This document shows, in pieces, positions 1 through 14,294 of a DNA stretch of 64,000 nt. The DNA is taken from the NCBI GenBank assembly GCA_021464245.1, contig JADCRB010000078.1, forward strand, positions 1,210,095-1,274,094. The letters run 5' to 3'. The DNA comes from Carallia brachiata. Lineage: Eukaryota; Streptophyta; Magnoliopsida; Malpighiales; Rhizophoraceae. Position 1 is the first letter of the stretch, and each line of letters starts with the position of its first letter. The translations under genes and the position numbers were made by a program. A model generated the notes under the pieces. That model ran no database searches, was not told the DNA's origin, and saw only the letters and a program-made list of their open reading frames with translations.

Positions 1-524
1 CCATAACAAACTACATTTCTGGATCGCCTACTGCTCAAATTGGTAACTAAAAAAGAACTGTGATGGGGGCACAAAATTTTTATATTAAGATGAGTATGAG
101 ATTAATTGGCAAAATAACAAATGAATCAAGAGGGCCCAGTACGAATAGAAAGACCATGGCTCATCACTTTTTCTCATGATTTGTCACTAGAAGTAGATTT
201 ATGAAGGATTGGCAACATTCAACTAAGGCCTAAGAATGCATAGGTGAGGAGGAGTGAAAATATCTACATGGGAGAAGAAAGGAAAAGGTGAGGAAGTCCC
301 AAATTGAGGTGGATGCATGCAGTGATAATGCAGAAGATAGGTTACTAAATCTTATGGCTGATTTGCTTTGCAATAGAACTGTTGAAGACAAAGGACCCAT
401 CTAGGTCACCACTGTTAGTGTGAGATTAATGTGTAGTTGATTCAGCTTGACTGACCAAGTAATACCTATTCATGAAGGTTTTTTCAAGAAAAAAGGTGCA
501 CAAAAGTCAGAAGCATATTATTAC

Positions 525-3500
525 CTTCTCAACATAAGAGCGGACCATGTTTTCAATATCCTGAACTATACTTTCATGTTGTCCCTCTGCAAAACCCAAA
601 GTTTAATGTTAGAAATTTGAAATTGCTTTTCTTAGAAGAAAAATAAAAAAGAAGGTAATAAAATAAAGCTAGAACATAGGCCTTGTCATAGCTTTACCTA
701 CAGCAACCTTTGTCAAACCAGGAAGATCTATGAGGGTCAAATTGACAACTGGCAAAGACAAACATTCATCAGCATCAGAAATCATAAAAGCAGAATCCTG
801 ATGTCTAAAATAGCACCAACATAAAAAATGGCAACGAAAGTTATGATACAGGAACACATGAAAATGGAAAGCAATTACAGCATAAAGCTGACACAGCAAC
901 AAAAACAAAGTAACGTCCTTTAACTATTACTAAGGAAGAGACAACCACCTCCTCGCGTGTGCTCGCACATACAGATGGGACGAAAAAAATAAAATATCAG
1001 ATATCAAGCACCCAATGCAATTAATACCTTGCAATTCTCAAGCAGAAGTTTCCATTGCTTTAAACTATCAGACAAGGTACAGCAGTGACTGATCTCAGTC
1101 AGTTTACGAATATGCACATGTTCCCAAAAGCAAGTTGGACGTCAAAAGGATGTATGTGCTAGTTCAAAATTCTGACATTACCTGCCGAATTTATACTGGT
1201 ACTTCAAAAATATTTGAAAGACAATTAAGAGACGCACCATGTCCTACATGACAGTAGTCCACTCGAGAATATATGCAAAAAAACAAACATAGCTCTATTA
1301 AAGATCCAACCTTTTTTCATCTCTCAGAAAAACAAAAAAAAAAAAGATCAAAAAAAATTTTTTTTTTTAAATTAAAATTCCAAAGCCCAGCTCAATCCGA
1401 GGAACAAAAGGAGAGATTAGTCTCACAAGTGATATATATATATATATATATATAATTCTAAAGATAATCCAGGAGATGCTAAACTTGTTACAAACTATTG
1501 CCACATATATAAAAGCCATAAAAAGGTTACATATAATGGCCAAGTATTGTGTTTTTCCACTCGAAATATCCACCATCACAATTAATCTGGAAGCAGCACA
1601 ACTTATGCCAACTTAAAATAGCGGTCTTCCAAACATGTCCCATTAAAAGAATCACATCCAATCATTTGCAGCTCTGTTAGAAGCGTTCCATTAAAAAATT
1701 TCACACTTTTGGTAGGATTCCACATATTGCGTCTCACTTGGACTCAAGATTGATTTGAACCTCTAAGAGAAACATGCAACAATGCCCAACCCATCCTTGT
1801 TAAAGTTTCTAAAACAACAAAAAAAGGGATCTCATATCACCGTCCAATTACATGAGGATAATTTAACAATAAGGCTATCCTGGGGTACAGATACTTCCTA
1901 TGACTTGCAGATCTCAACCAAGAATACAATCAGAAACCTCCAAAGCAACAAAGAACGTTGTCATGGTGAAGATACTGATAACTTCTGGAAAATCACAAAT
2001 AGAGGCCAAAAAAGGGATATCTAGCAACCAAAAAAGGGTCTCAACCCTATATGACCAACAACTAAAAAGGAAATGTAGACCAAATGGGCTGCAGAAATGG
2101 CGTGAAGGGAAGCAATAGCACCAGATGTGAGGAGTAAGGACACCTATCCATGACAATTTTTGGACAGAAGAATTGGAAAGGGTAACCGTACACAAAAAGT
2201 AAGTGGAGCAACAGCTTCTGCAAATGTATCTTGCCCTTTCAAGTTATTAAAATAATTCTACCATGTCTTACAGTCAATTGCATTTCATACATATAAAACT
2301 CAAATTGGACAATCATTAATCATGTACAAAACTGATGGCTTGCCATACAAAATGTGGTTGTTCTTGAGAATGATCTTCCAAGTTCATGTAGCAATGTGGA
2401 GGCACACAGAAAAGAAGCAACATAGTAGTCAGACAAAACAATGCACCCAAAAAGCTAACAAGCCCATCCACAAAAAAATTCACCTGATAGCCCAGTGCTT
2501 CTCATTCTATAAAATACTTCTAACCGACTGTTAACAGATGTAGCATATCAGAAAAGTGATTGAAACTAAGAAATGTCTATGAAGAAAAACTCTAGAAAAC
2601 TCACAAGCTCTGGCACATGCCAGTTAATAATTTCTTCCGATTAAGAATATTGATAAGAGAAAAGTTCTAAATACGAACCATTGGGAGAATATATACTCAG
2701 GTGAATTGGTACGTTGGAGATTTGCTTTGTTTTCCCAGTTATACGATCTGTTTCATCTTGGATCTCCTTCCGCACCGCAGCTACAATATGACAAAGAATA
2801 CTTATTGTTCATCATCAAAAGTATGATGCTGATACAATGTGTGTTTTGACTCATTAATGTACAAAAAAAAATTACAGATTAAGCAATGGAAGTTAATGCA
2901 GAGATTAAAAAAAATAATAGATAAAAGAACTCAAGGAACGTGCGACCAACTCAAAGTGTAAAAGAAGATATCCTAATAAATAAAGTTGCCATGCAGAATT
3001 TCTGACCACTGCACATGTATCAATTAATACACAGCAATGCTGATGTAAAATCGATGGGATGGCCAGCAAGCCAACCATGTCTCTGGCATAGTAAATGACA
3101 AACTTAAGTTTTCTTGCATGAGAAAGGTGCTCGATCAACCCAATTGTATAAGATGTAAGATTCGCTTCAAATCAACAGAAGTCAACTACTCGTGAATCAA
3201 CCAGGCAAAGATATTTTATAACTATGATACTATTATTGTTCATATTAGCCCTTTAATAAGATTTAATAAAAAAATTAATCGGTCATGAAAGATAAACGGT
3301 GCCAGCTTAGTCACAGAATATTGCTTTGAAACATCGTGTAAAATCAAGCAACATGCAAATGAACCTAAACACGTGCAATCCAAAAGTGAAGAGTTTCACC
3401 ATGATTAACGACAAGCAAGTGCAAAAGGAAACTCAGCTCAAATTTTCTAGATAGAAATCAATCCATAATCTAACAAAAAGAAACTCACATATACAAATAG

Positions 3501-4796
3501 GGATAGGCCTAGGGTGTTTATCCAAGAGAGCTAAACTTAAACATTGGAAGCAAAAGAGAAGCAAAATATGTTGGAAGAAACAATGCAAGAACTAAGAAAA
3601 ACAATACAGCTAATGAAACCATTTTTGGCTGCTGATGGTTAATTAAAATTTAACCAGAGTCTAGTCTACATTTAAGGCCATATGAGATAAAGACATACAT
3701 GTAATCACCTCAACGCCAACAACATTCATCATTTTGTGGTTTTACTGATCATAAAAATCAAGAGACAGCTTTTCCAGAAAATAATAGACTTACCAAAATC
3801 AGTGTATTTTCTCTTTGGGGCATGAAGAAATTCTGCATAGTCAGAACGCCCATCCTCGATCTTATGAAGTTGCAATACCAGGGGTCTTCGTGTAACGATA
3901 CCTATGGACAAGGAAAAAAAAAAAAAAAAAAAAAAAACAAAGCTTGACTAATGATGTTAAGGTACACAAATGCTTGCCACTGCAAGTCTGAAATTAATTT
4001 GATCTGTGATGACCTCACTTCAAATTTTAAGCAATAGCTTATGAAACGTTGCATTACTGTATCTCCATATGACTACTAAGAAAGTGCTAGACGATTAGAG
4101 ATTCCACTACTGAGGACCAGAGAACGCAAAGGCATGATTCCACTGAGACACCCCATACATGACATGTACAACAGTATACAAACGCTCATAACAAGCTCAA
4201 TGCTTTAATTTGAATTAGATTTTCATTTCATGGTCAACCAAAACCAGCCATAACGGTAATATCCAACCTTTCATCTCCTTCCCCTTCTCTCAGTTTCTAA
4301 CCCAACAAGCTCAAAACGATCAACAAGACAATACCAATATTAAGATATGCAAACAAAAATGTCACTCTAAGAAATGTAAATTACCAGATCCACGAGGCAG
4401 GAAATCTCTACCCACCACGCTTTCCAGCACCGAAGATTTTCCAGAACTCTACACTTCCACCAAGAAAGCCAACAACTTTCAACACATAAACCATAAAACC
4501 CCACAAATCCAGAAGCAGTAAAAGCAATATCCCAAACCCAATTCTCAAAACACCCAGGAATCCAGAAAGCAAAATGGCCAAGAAAACAACACAGATATCG
4601 TAACCTCAGAAAGTCAAAAAGCCAAGAACCCCATCAATAAAGAAATGTGGGAGACAGATAGAACCTGGCCACCGACAACAGCAACAGAAGGGAGAGCTTC
4701 CCAGAGGGACATTCCTTCACCGCCATGATCGCCCAAAACGGTGCAGGCTTTCTGGATTTTATTGACTAACCCAATCAAACTCTGCATTGTGGCCAT
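525..4796 (-). CDS. DRP1C: Dynamin-related protein DRP1 (DRP1C-like), 5' part of gene
   Basis: Large GTPase that drives membrane scission at the cell plate and in clathrin-mediated endocytosis (family knowledge). Exons on the minus strand: 4665-4796, 4385-4448, 3794-3901, 2679-2780, 698-748, 525-586; all have GT..AG borders and join in frame to 173 residues. The N-terminus [15 protein letters not shown] and the segment [15 protein letters not shown] match the DRP1C branch. The P-loop GGQSSGKSS (residues 42-50) is split by intron 1. Switch I region [14 protein letters not shown] is in exons 2-3, the G3 motif DLPG is in exon 5 and exon 6 ends SYVEK. The rest of the GTPase domain, the middle domain and the GED lie beyond position 1; bases 1-524 are intron. 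DRP1A or DRP1E is less likely from the N-terminus. No lesion is seen. Confidence 0.93.
1432..1454. repeat. (TA)n microsatellite
   Basis: Run of about 11 TA units in the 1.9 kb DRP1 intron between exons 4 and 5. It is preceded by A- and T-rich homopolymers (1328-1370). Likely polymorphic in length. Confidence 0.9.
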
Positions 4797-5015
4797 TTTT
4801 AACGGGATCTAAGCGTGAAAAAAAGGAAAAGAATGTATCTTTATGATGCAATAATGCGTACTTTGTGTAAAAACAAATAATGTGAACAAAGATCGAGAAA
4901 GAATTGGATCAAACAAATGTATTTATGGGAAAAAGGATCGAAATATTAAATGGGTTTTAGATCAGAAGGAAAAATGGAGATCGCTTTAGATGGGGACGTT
5001 GAATCCAAAACACGG

Positions 5016-5050
<35 letters not shown>

Positions 5051-8000
5051 CAAAAAACGGTTGGCAGGAGGAGGGATGGTTCCAAGGCACCAACTTTGCA
5101 CTTTGTTGATTTGAATAATTGCCAATATAAATTTTTTTTTATTTGACATTTTTACGCGTTTAATAGACAAACCTCACTAGCCCAGGTCCAGTGGATCAAA
5201 ATTCGATTGGTTTGTTGATATTTTAGTGCAAAAATGTGAAATGTTACAATTTGGGTTTTGAATTTGAGTGCTGCGCGGACAGGACACAAAGAACATGGCA
5301 AACTTGAGGAATCAGAATAAAATAATAGAACCTATTATTGATCTGCTACGAAATTTCGAAGTAAGACAATCTAAAAGCATATCTCTCTCTTCTTTTTTTT
5401 TTTTTATAAAAAGAAAATACTTGGTGGATTTTTAAGCAACGTCAAAAAGGATCAAAGCGATTTGTGCTTATAGTCGAAATTGAAAAAAAATACATATAAA
5501 CTCTGAAATACTATTTAATAAACTATATAAATATTTTATTAATATTTAAAATTAAGTTGTATAATCACGTCTTCTATTAAATACAAAATTGTTCAAGTTT
5601 TAGTATATTTAAACTAAAAATTAGTTTGATACGGTGTCTTTATACTAAAAAGTTGAATCTGTTCATTAAAGGATATTCTAATATTTAGAATTTATTATAT
5701 TTTTATTCTAAAGTTCTCAAACAATATGGCCAAAACTAAAGTTTTAGCAATTGAATTGGTCATTGAATCAGAATGGTTAAAGTTTCAAAATTTAACCAGT
5801 TTGATCAGTTTAATTGTTAATATTAAATATATAAAAATTAAATTTCTAAATATATTATGTAAAAAATATTAATATATAAAATGACATATTATATAAAATA
5901 TAAGTATTATATATATATATATGTATGTATTAAAATAATAAAATTTGTAGATTTAATATATATAATTTATAATTTATTGCAAGGAAAGATTAAAAATCAA
6001 CAAAATTATATATGTTAAAGGTGTTATAATTAGTATATTTAATAAAACATAAGTTGAAGTAATTTAGTTTATTTTTATATACAAACTTTCTAAGACGTGA
6101 GATTGTAATTGATATCTATAATTTAATGCAAACTTTAAGTTTCAACTTCAATTACAAGCAACTACTAATACTCTCAAGTTCCCACTAAGCATTCACTTCC
6201 CAATAATCTCGTTGCCCAACACAGCCTTCCCAATTCTCAAAACCAAAAGCGTGTGCAAAGAAATTCATTTTTCTGTTTGAATTTTCGGCGATGCGGTGAC
6301 TTCAGAACTCATCACGTTACCCAATCACCTACTAGCTAAACTGAAAAAAAATCAGTTTGATTCACCGGTTTTTAACTGAATAGATTAGTTTTTTGGTTTT
6401 TTCTTCGGTTCATTAATCCTTCGGTTTTTTTATACAACTGAATCAGATTATGAACCAGTTCACAATTTTTTCAGTTGAATTTATCAATTCAATCTGGTTC
6501 TCTAAACTGGGTCAAAACTGGATAGTTATAAAAAAAGTATAAAAGTAGTGTTTAAAGTTCAATTAGTTTAATGTCTATTTGAACAGATAGAATTATTGTT
6601 TAATAATAAATATATATTAATAAAAGTAATTGAAAAAATAATACTTGTTAGTACTAATTCGATATTAATTTTTTTATTTTAAGGACAAAGTAGTGCTTAA
6701 AACGAAAATTTTAATTAATTATAGAGCTTAAATTATAATTTAAATAAAATTTAAAATTAAATTATAACTTTTATATTTATTAGTCTGATTCGATCAGTCC
6801 AATCGATTCAATTTTTAACTAATTGCCTAATCTCTGTGGTTTAAAGACAAAATCAGACTTAACCTTTAACAAGTTTTTGGTCCGATCAGTTAAACCTACT
6901 AATTCAATCCAGCTTTGACAACCATTGTCTAAAATTTTAATTTTAAAAAGAGAGAACATGAAATTTTTAAGAATGAGTTGTCAGTTATATTATATTGTTC
7001 ATCACCTAATAAATTTTCTTAATAGATTAAAAAAAAACACTAATAGGCATAGCCTAGCCTTTTTCTGTATTACTATAAATCAAAATTTGCCAAAGTGCAA
7101 CAAATAGTTCTATTAATAATTATAATGGAAAAAGAATTAGTTAAAAATGCACCTATAATTTACAAATAGAATTACAATTACAAAAAAGATATTGATTTCA
7201 ATAAAACTAACTAAAATATAATTGTGTGTTTAGTACATAATATAAACTAATATAACATAAAATATATTAATTTTATACAATATAAAATATAATGAGATAA
7301 AATTAAACTATTATATATTATCTTACTTTATATTATGTACCAAATATACTCTAAAAGTATTAACTTTATTCTATAATCATAATATGTAACATTTAATGAA
7401 CACGAGTTTGTCAAATATACTTCAATAAAACCTTAAATGACTTTTTTATTTTAAATAAACAATTTGAAAAGTATAAGTGACATCATATTCTCCAAATCTA
7501 TTAAATAGAATTGTGCCACTTTAATGACCTTTTCAATTATCTTATATACCAATTTTAAATGAATTGTTCATAAATTTAAATAAATCTAATTTATCTAAAA
7601 TCAAACTCAGCTTATTTATAAAACTAGTTGTAAAATTAAGTTTGAGCGTCTCTTTTTACTATTTTTTTAAAAGCATTACTTATATGTAATTTTTCACCAT
7701 ATAAATCCATTTCATTATTTTTATATTTCAAATAAATCTCATTTACATATAATATAAATTTATAAGTAAATTATATTAAAAAAATCAAATTAAAAATCCT
7801 CATTCCACGAACGAAAAAAAAAAAAACAATCCTCACTCCATTTCCTACTTTACATTAACAATCTCAAGCAAACCAAACTTCTGTAGCACCACGCCATTAT
7901 CATTGGCCGTCCTCACCTACTTGCTTTAAAGTAGCAATGAAATTAGTTTTAAAAAAATAATAAAATAATGTAAATTAATGGATAATTAAATTTATAAAAA

Positions 8001-8401
8001 ATAAAAAAATTATTAAATACTATTATATAAAATTATCTAATTACTTATTACTACATATTTAAAACCACCTAAAATTACTCTTTTATTTATAGTTACCAAA
8101 AATTGTCAAATTAGATGTCCAGTTTTCTTCGAAGAAAAAGCAGAGTAAAACACTACATTCATTTTGGTGTTCCTTCTATCCCCGTTTTTATTTCTACAAA
8201 GCTTTACAAGAAACAACCAAAATCAAACCGCCAAACACTCAACAGAGATATTATCAAACTGCAAAACAACCAAAATCACTATTTTCAAACGAAGCTGTGA
8301 TGTTCTCAGTTTGTCCTCTTCAAATTGACATGCAGGTGGAACTTTTACAAACAACTTGGGATTGTTCTTTCAGCATGTCTCTCAGTTGTAGGATTTAAGA
8401 C
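4797..8401. other. AT-rich intergenic spacer with a degenerate MITE-like relic
   Basis: Upstream region of DRP1; no convincing gene. About 5720-6930 carries many CCGGTT/AACTGG-type words (for example around 6360-6530 and 6780-6920). Its right end, read on the minus strand, begins CAATGGTTGTCAAAGC, close to the terminus of the intact element at 54556-55078. It is probably an old relic of the same family, but I find no clear target duplication. The remainder is low-complexity A/T sequence. Confidence 0.4.
5021..5049. repeat. (GA)n tract, CT-rich on the DRP1 sense strand
   Basis: Pure GA dinucleotide run about 225 bp upstream of the DRP1 start codon. On the gene strand it reads as (CT)n, as is common in plant 5' leaders and core promoters, so it may lie in the DRP1 5' UTR or be a promoter pyrimidine patch. 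The regulatory role is inference. Confidence 0.6.
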
Positions 8402-8404
8402 TAA

Positions 8405-9493
8405 GGGTGCGTTTGGTACACAGACTGGACAGTACGATATAAGATAGTATAAGTTAATATAGTATAAGATAGGCTAATAATCTAGCCTATATTATGTTTA
8501 GATGTCATCAAATAGTATAAAATAGTCATCCTATTTAATGTTTGGATGATATGAGATAGAATAATAATATATCAAAATTACTTTTTTATCCTTAAAAATA
8601 ATTGATTTACATTTACTATTAATGTTAATCTTTTTATTAAAAATAATTAAAATTAAGTAATAAAATTAATGTTTATTTTACATGTTATTTTACATTATAC
8701 TGTTTATAATTTTTCAATTTTGTATAAAAATATTTTTTAAAATTAAGTATTAATTTTATTTATACAAATAAATTTTAAAATATCAAAAAAAATTAATATT
8801 TTTTTTAATTTTTTAAGAAAAAATTAATAAATTTTAAGAGATAATTTTTCAAATTTATATGAAAAAAAAAAGAAAGATTGAGCACGAGAGAGAGAGAGAG
8901 AGAGTGAGGAGAGAGAAAGGAAGGGAGGAAGGAAGAGAGAGGGAGGACAGAGAAAGGGAAGAGAGATGAGGAGTGAGAGAGAGAAGAGGGAGGAGAAAGA
9001 AAGGGAAGAGAGAGAGAGAAAGAGATAAGAATTGAGAGAGAGAAGAGGGAGGAGAGAGAGAGGAAAGAGAGAGACGAGGAGTGAAAGAGAGGAGGGAGGA
9101 GAGAGAAAGGAAAGAGAGAGACGAGGAGTGAAAGAGAGGAGGGAGGAGAGAGAAAGGAAAGAGAGAGAAGAGGAGTGAGAGAGAGAGAGAAGAGGAGTGA
9201 GAGAGAGAAGGGAAGAGAGAAGATCATAGAGAAATAAATTTTTTAAATTTTATGTTAATTTTTAAAAAAATATTTAAAATTTATTTTAATTAAGAGGATA
9301 TTTTAGTAAATATATAATTTATTAACACTAGTTCATAATGTGAGATAGACTAACCCATAAGAATTAGAGGAATAGTAAGCTCACACTAGCCTATCCTATA
9401 CCTATTTTATTAACCAATCAAACATGAACTAAAGTGAGATAATTAGCCACTAACCTATCTTATTCTATTCTATTCCATAAAATAAACGCACCT
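8405..9493. mobile_element. Non-autonomous TIR element (Tourist/Harbinger-type MITE) with a GA-rich core
   Basis: Left end GGGTGCGTTTGG and right end CGCACCT (minus strand AGGTGCGTTTATT) form short imperfect terminal inverted repeats. TAA flanks both ends (8402-8404 and 9494-9496), as in the TWA duplications of PIF/Harbinger MITEs. Subterminal sequence on both sides is rich in GATAAGATAG/TATCTTAT words. The middle (about 8885-9225) is an almost pure GA/GGA purine tract of about 340 bp; the apparent minus-strand reading frame there is a Ser/Leu/Phe low-complexity artefact. No transposase is present. The TIRs are short and diverged, so the superfamily is tentative. Confidence 0.65.
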
Positions 9494-10113
9494 TAAGTAT
9501 CTTCTAATGTATTTGGAAAGCTAAGTTCCATTTCTCTTTAGCCTACACAAATTGAAACATAGAACACAGCCATTAAGTAGAAAGGCTACTGGAAATTAAC
9601 CCCTCCGCAATAATTTCTATAAGTGAAAAAGACTATATATCAATAACACAACCACAGGGTCTAAATTTGATCTGATTACATATATATACTAACAGACCTG
9701 AGAAAAGGACAGCAATAACACGAGCTGCAGAATACAAATATGAACTGCCAAAAGGTAAGACAACAAAAAAGCCAAAAAAGATTACTGCCTATACAATCAC
9801 AACCACTACAACAGATTCAAAAGAACAAACCTGACAAAATGTTAGTGCAGAGACAGACAATATCTCCCTTTCATCTTTTATCGCTGATCTCTATGCAGAG
9901 GAATAACAGTCTACGTCAGAAGCATATGTAGTTTTAACCTCCAATCAAGGTTCCTTAATTTACTCCTCTTTGCCAAATTTCAGTGAACAAAGTGTCATTG
10001 GCATGCGAGTTACAATTCTGTAATCAATCGTGGAAGGAGTGGAAATAAACAGAAAAGAGAATCAAAGCCTCAGGAGATGCACTTCTCACTGATTTGGCAA
10101 GTGGAATTTAGCG

Positions 10114-13100
10114 TTATTGGGCGTTGCGTGTCAACCCACCACGTGCAACATTTCTGCAGAAGGAAAGAGCACCTGTCTGTCATCTTCCATGTACTTGTGA
10201 TAAACAAAATTCAAAAGGTGCGGTTATGTGATGTATAGCTATAAAACAGATTAATATAAATTGTTTGTGTCATTCTTGGGAGCATCATTGAACACTGCAA
10301 TTCTGAAACATGATTTTGACACTGATCTCGGCATGAGAAAGATTCACAGCAGGTACAACTTGCCTCTGCAATTTGCAGATTCCAATACCAGGATGTTGTC
10401 AACATTCGTCTGAATATTACCTTATCTGAAATAAGCAAGCATTCATTCCATCTTCTTAGCATTTGAAGTAAGTCAGATTATTTTTGGATTTCATTGTGCA
10501 CCAAAAAATTGCATTAAAATTATGGGAAAACCGATGTGGTCCATAAAAATAGTTCATGTGGGAAAAAAAAAAAAAAAAGTACTGCGAGTACCTTTCAGGA
10601 AGCAGCTGAGCAGCACCTACAGGCCCTTTTGAATTACCAAACCGCTTTGCCCTATTCTCATGGTCTTTCTCTACACGCATGGCAGCAACCTCCTTCTCCA
10701 TAACGGCCACTTCTCTTCTCATCTTTTTTGCCTCAACTTCCATTGCCTTAGTTAATGTTTCCACTTTCTTTGCCAACATCTGAGATCTCAATGATCACAG
10801 AAAAACTATTAACAGATGGCTAAATACTACAACTGCAGCGAAGAAAAGACAAAAATACAAACCTCGATTGCATCATCCTTATCTTTAAGACTTTGATCTT
10901 TTTCATGACCACCTTTCCTCAAAGCTACGACCTCCTTTTGCAGCAAATCATATAATATCCCTGGAACACTGTCCTCTGTATCTGCTGGTTGGAACTCATT
11001 TGCCTTGTCATCCAAATTCACTTTCCCAGGATTAGGCATCTCAATTGTCTTGGTCGTGTCAAAAGGCTGGTTGAATGAACGATTGGGACTAGCTCCATTT
11101 AAGAGGATTTTACTTCTTATGCCTCCATCAAATGATTTTGAAGTTCCCTTGGAATGCTTCAGCACCATACTAGAACCAGAAGACAAAGGTCTGAACTGAG
11201 GTGTGGAAGTTTTCTTGGACAAAAAACCGTTGGAAGTCACTTTTGAGATGTTATCGACTCCACCAAGGGACTGGCGACGAGAAGGACCATTGCTCGCACT
11301 TCTTACCTCTACCACACTACGATTATTACTTGACGTCCCCCTCAAGCTCTCTTCCAACACTTTGAGGCGCAACTGATATCTCTCCTGCAAAATGCAAGAT
11401 CATGGATTAAAATCCATGCTCGGATAGAAAATACATTGTATGAACTCAGCAGGAGAAGGCAAATAATTACTTTCAACTGTGCTTCAGACTTTGCAGTCCG
11501 CTCAGTAATAGTGAGCTTGTCACGAAGTTGCTGCATTTCTCCCTGCAATATAACAGCATATAACTGTAGTCAGGACAGAAAAGATCAATCAAATTATATA
11601 GAAACTTTAGCAAGCAAAAGGACTGCCAAAAAAAGATTGATGGGAAGGAAACAAATGAAATATCAACATTAACCTGCAAAAATCTCCGTTCTTCAAGCCA
11701 TTGTTTTACAGGCATCACTTTGTCATTGGCATCTTTCCATTCATTTGCTACGACTGTGGCTACTCTATTTGCTGTTACCTTTGCCCGGGCCAACTCCCTG
11801 TCAAGGGTCTTCCGTTCCTCCTGCAAAACACAATAATTTTTTCAGGGCTGCCAGCAAAGCATGTCTGCGATCAAGTCAAGATCCATCTTCAATATGGTAT
11901 TAGGCATTACATTCATCTCCTGAAATTTCCGCTGGTAATCCCTCACAGCATTTGCAGCTGCACCACCAGCAAGAACAGCCTCTTCGAGTTCCCTCACAGT
12001 CTGGGTAAGCTTTTCGACCTCGGCAACCTTTTGTCTATGCATTTTGTCCAAAATTTTGTTTTCTTCCTATCATAAACAAGTGGCAAACAGATGAATCCAT
12101 TTGATTGGCTTACAGACAAAGATAAGGTGCTGCATGTTCTGACACATCGTAAAATTGGATACCATGCAAACCATCAAACCTGACAGATCTCTATCTGTTT
12201 CATTAACTCTTGATTCTTATTTTGGAGATCATCCACCATAGAGGCCTTAGCCAGCGCAACTTGAACAGTCCTCTCAGCTTCAAGCAAAGCTGCCTCTTTT
12301 GATTTAGTCAAACGATCCAATGCTTTATTATCATCTTGAAGTTTTGCAATCTTAAAAGAGTATGAAAAACAATAACAAAAGAAATAGTCACTCAACTAAC
12401 ATGTACTATCTATAACATAAAAACATAATTAGAAGCTCAAGATAAAACGAAAATACCTCTTGGCGCACAAGCTTAAGCTCTGCCTCCAGTGGTGCAAGAA
12501 TGGCCTCAATTGGAGGCATATCATCATCCTTCTGAGCAGCATGAACTCTTCGAAGAGTGGCTTCAGCTGCAAACTGAGCTGCCATGGATGCCTTCTTCTC
12601 ATCATTGATTTTCTTGATTTCTAAATTCTGCAGAAAAAAATTTTAATTAAACGATGTAGTGTTGGATCAGCAATCAGGAAAACTAATGGATGATTTGACA
12701 GAGGCTTCAGGAGATACTTTGCTCTCTAGAAGAGACTCAGTTAATTTCAGCTTCTCATCCACTTTCGAGAGTTCTTCAGTAAGCTGAAGCATAACAAGAA
12801 ACCAAAAGAACAAAATAAGATCAATTTGAATCACATAATATTATGCATGGAACTCATTTAAACCACATAAAATGAAACACAACAGATGGTGTACTTCAGA
12901 ACACCACATGATATATTCGCGTATCAGGCGATCAAAAAAATCTCTTAAAGGAAGAGGACCATAGTGAAATTTTAGACCATTGAATGAAAAATTCAACATC
13001 TCACAGAAAGGATAAGTATTCAAAGAGAAAATTTGTGTAAGGCAAAATTTCAGCTGGATGGTAAAGTAAAAGAAAGAAAAGTGTCAGAATTAGTTCCCAT

Positions 13101-14294
13101 GAGCATTATGATAAATATTCCATTGCTCTTATGTGAAAATGTAGACATGAAAGGCCAACTCAAGAAGAAAGAAACATGTAAATCCCTAGTAAAATCCTGG
13201 GAAGAGAGTCTCTATCCCCTCTTAGTTTACAATCATTAAGGTGCTACAGTAGGCCAATCAACAAGGACTTCATAGCTCATCAAAATGCAAATTCAGCAAA
13301 CCCAGTGTGCATTTTTTTCTTGGTCAAACCCAATAGGAAAAAAAAAACTTAAAATCCGAATTAAAAAAAACAACGCTATACACACAGTTAAAAGAACTTC
13401 AATTTTCCCAGTAGCCAAGATGAACTCAGAAGGAGATCAACACCAGCAAAAAATATGGCACAAAATTAATTGATAACATCAAGAAGTATCAGCATATTAA
13501 TAACAACAATTTTAATCAAACTTAAAGTCTTAAACCGATCAACTAAAAAAAAAAAAAACAAAACAAAAAAATCCACATCAAATAAAGCCACAGTACACTC
13601 AAGAACTGCAAAAATCAACAATCCATTTCCTACAAATTATCCTCATAAATAAATATAAGTTGGAGTGGAGAATCCAAGCTTGCTCGGGTTCGAAACCCCG
13701 CCAGTGTCTCATCATCCCCGCCTCCTCCGGTGGCTGAGACCACTCCTACTAAGCCCCAAAATAAATGTGAATTGCACTTATCCATAGAAAGTAAAATAGA
13801 CCTCTTCAACAGCCTTCTCTCTCAGCCGCTCAGATAACTTCGAGGCCTTGATCTCCGCATGCGCTTCGCCCAACTCTCTTTCCTTATCTACACTTAAACC
13901 AAAAACCAAAATAACAAAAATAACCAAAATAAATAAATCAATAAATATCACCATGGCAAAACCTAGCCAAAATCTAAGCTACAAAATGAACGCAAAATCC
14001 ACCCGAAAACCGGCTAGATCGAACCACATTCAGACCTCTAACATCATTTTCAAGCCGATTGAGCTCCACCTTAACTGGATCCGACCCGTGCAGCAACGTA
14101 ATGAACTCATTGTCCGCGTCGAAGCTCCGCCGAACAGCCGCCCGCCTCCTCGACGAGCTCTTACCGCCACCTTCCTTGAACGACGCCGACACTGTCAGTG
14201 GCTGCGCCACCGCAGGCGTCGTCGCCGTATCCGAAGCTCCATTCGCCTCCCCGACCACCACCACCGTCGTCCCCTCGCCGGAAACCTCCTCCAT
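10114..14294 (-). CDS. MAP70: Microtubule-associated protein MAP70 (complete, 11 exons)
   Basis: Plant-specific coiled-coil protein that decorates cortical microtubules; relatives shape secondary walls and cell growth (family knowledge). Exons on the minus strand: 14036-14294, 13802-13887, 12718-12783, 12457-12627, 12180-12350, 11911-12066, 11674-11820, 11471-11542, 10863-11384, 10592-10779, 10114-10153. They total 1878 nt, giving 625 residues, close to the Arabidopsis MAP70-1/-2 length. Hallmarks are NEFITLLHGSDPVKVELNRLEN (residues ~62-83, where the coiled coil starts), KKASMAAQFAAEATLRRVHA, and VVANEWKDANDKVMPVKQW (~330-350). A Ser-rich variable linker spans about 385-510 (NGPSRRQSLGG inside), and a second coiled coil covers about 510-590 with MLAKKVETLTKAMEVEAKKM. 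The end is RNVARGGLTRNAQ. The acidic, Ser/Thr-rich N-terminus is the least conserved part. All junctions are GT..AG and in frame. It is closest to the MAP70-1/-2 pair. Confidence 0.96.

Noticed and set aside
8805..9227. 140-residue minus-strand reading frame rich in Ser, Leu, Phe and Pro
   Set aside because: It is the translation of a pure GA-type purine tract inside a transposable element; composition is dictated by the repeat and there is no domain.
13650..13780. GGTTCGAAACCCC in a MAP70 intron, a possible tRNA or SINE B-box
   Set aside because: No convincing A-box at the right spacing and no cloverleaf could be folded around it, so neither a tRNA gene nor a clear SINE is claimed.
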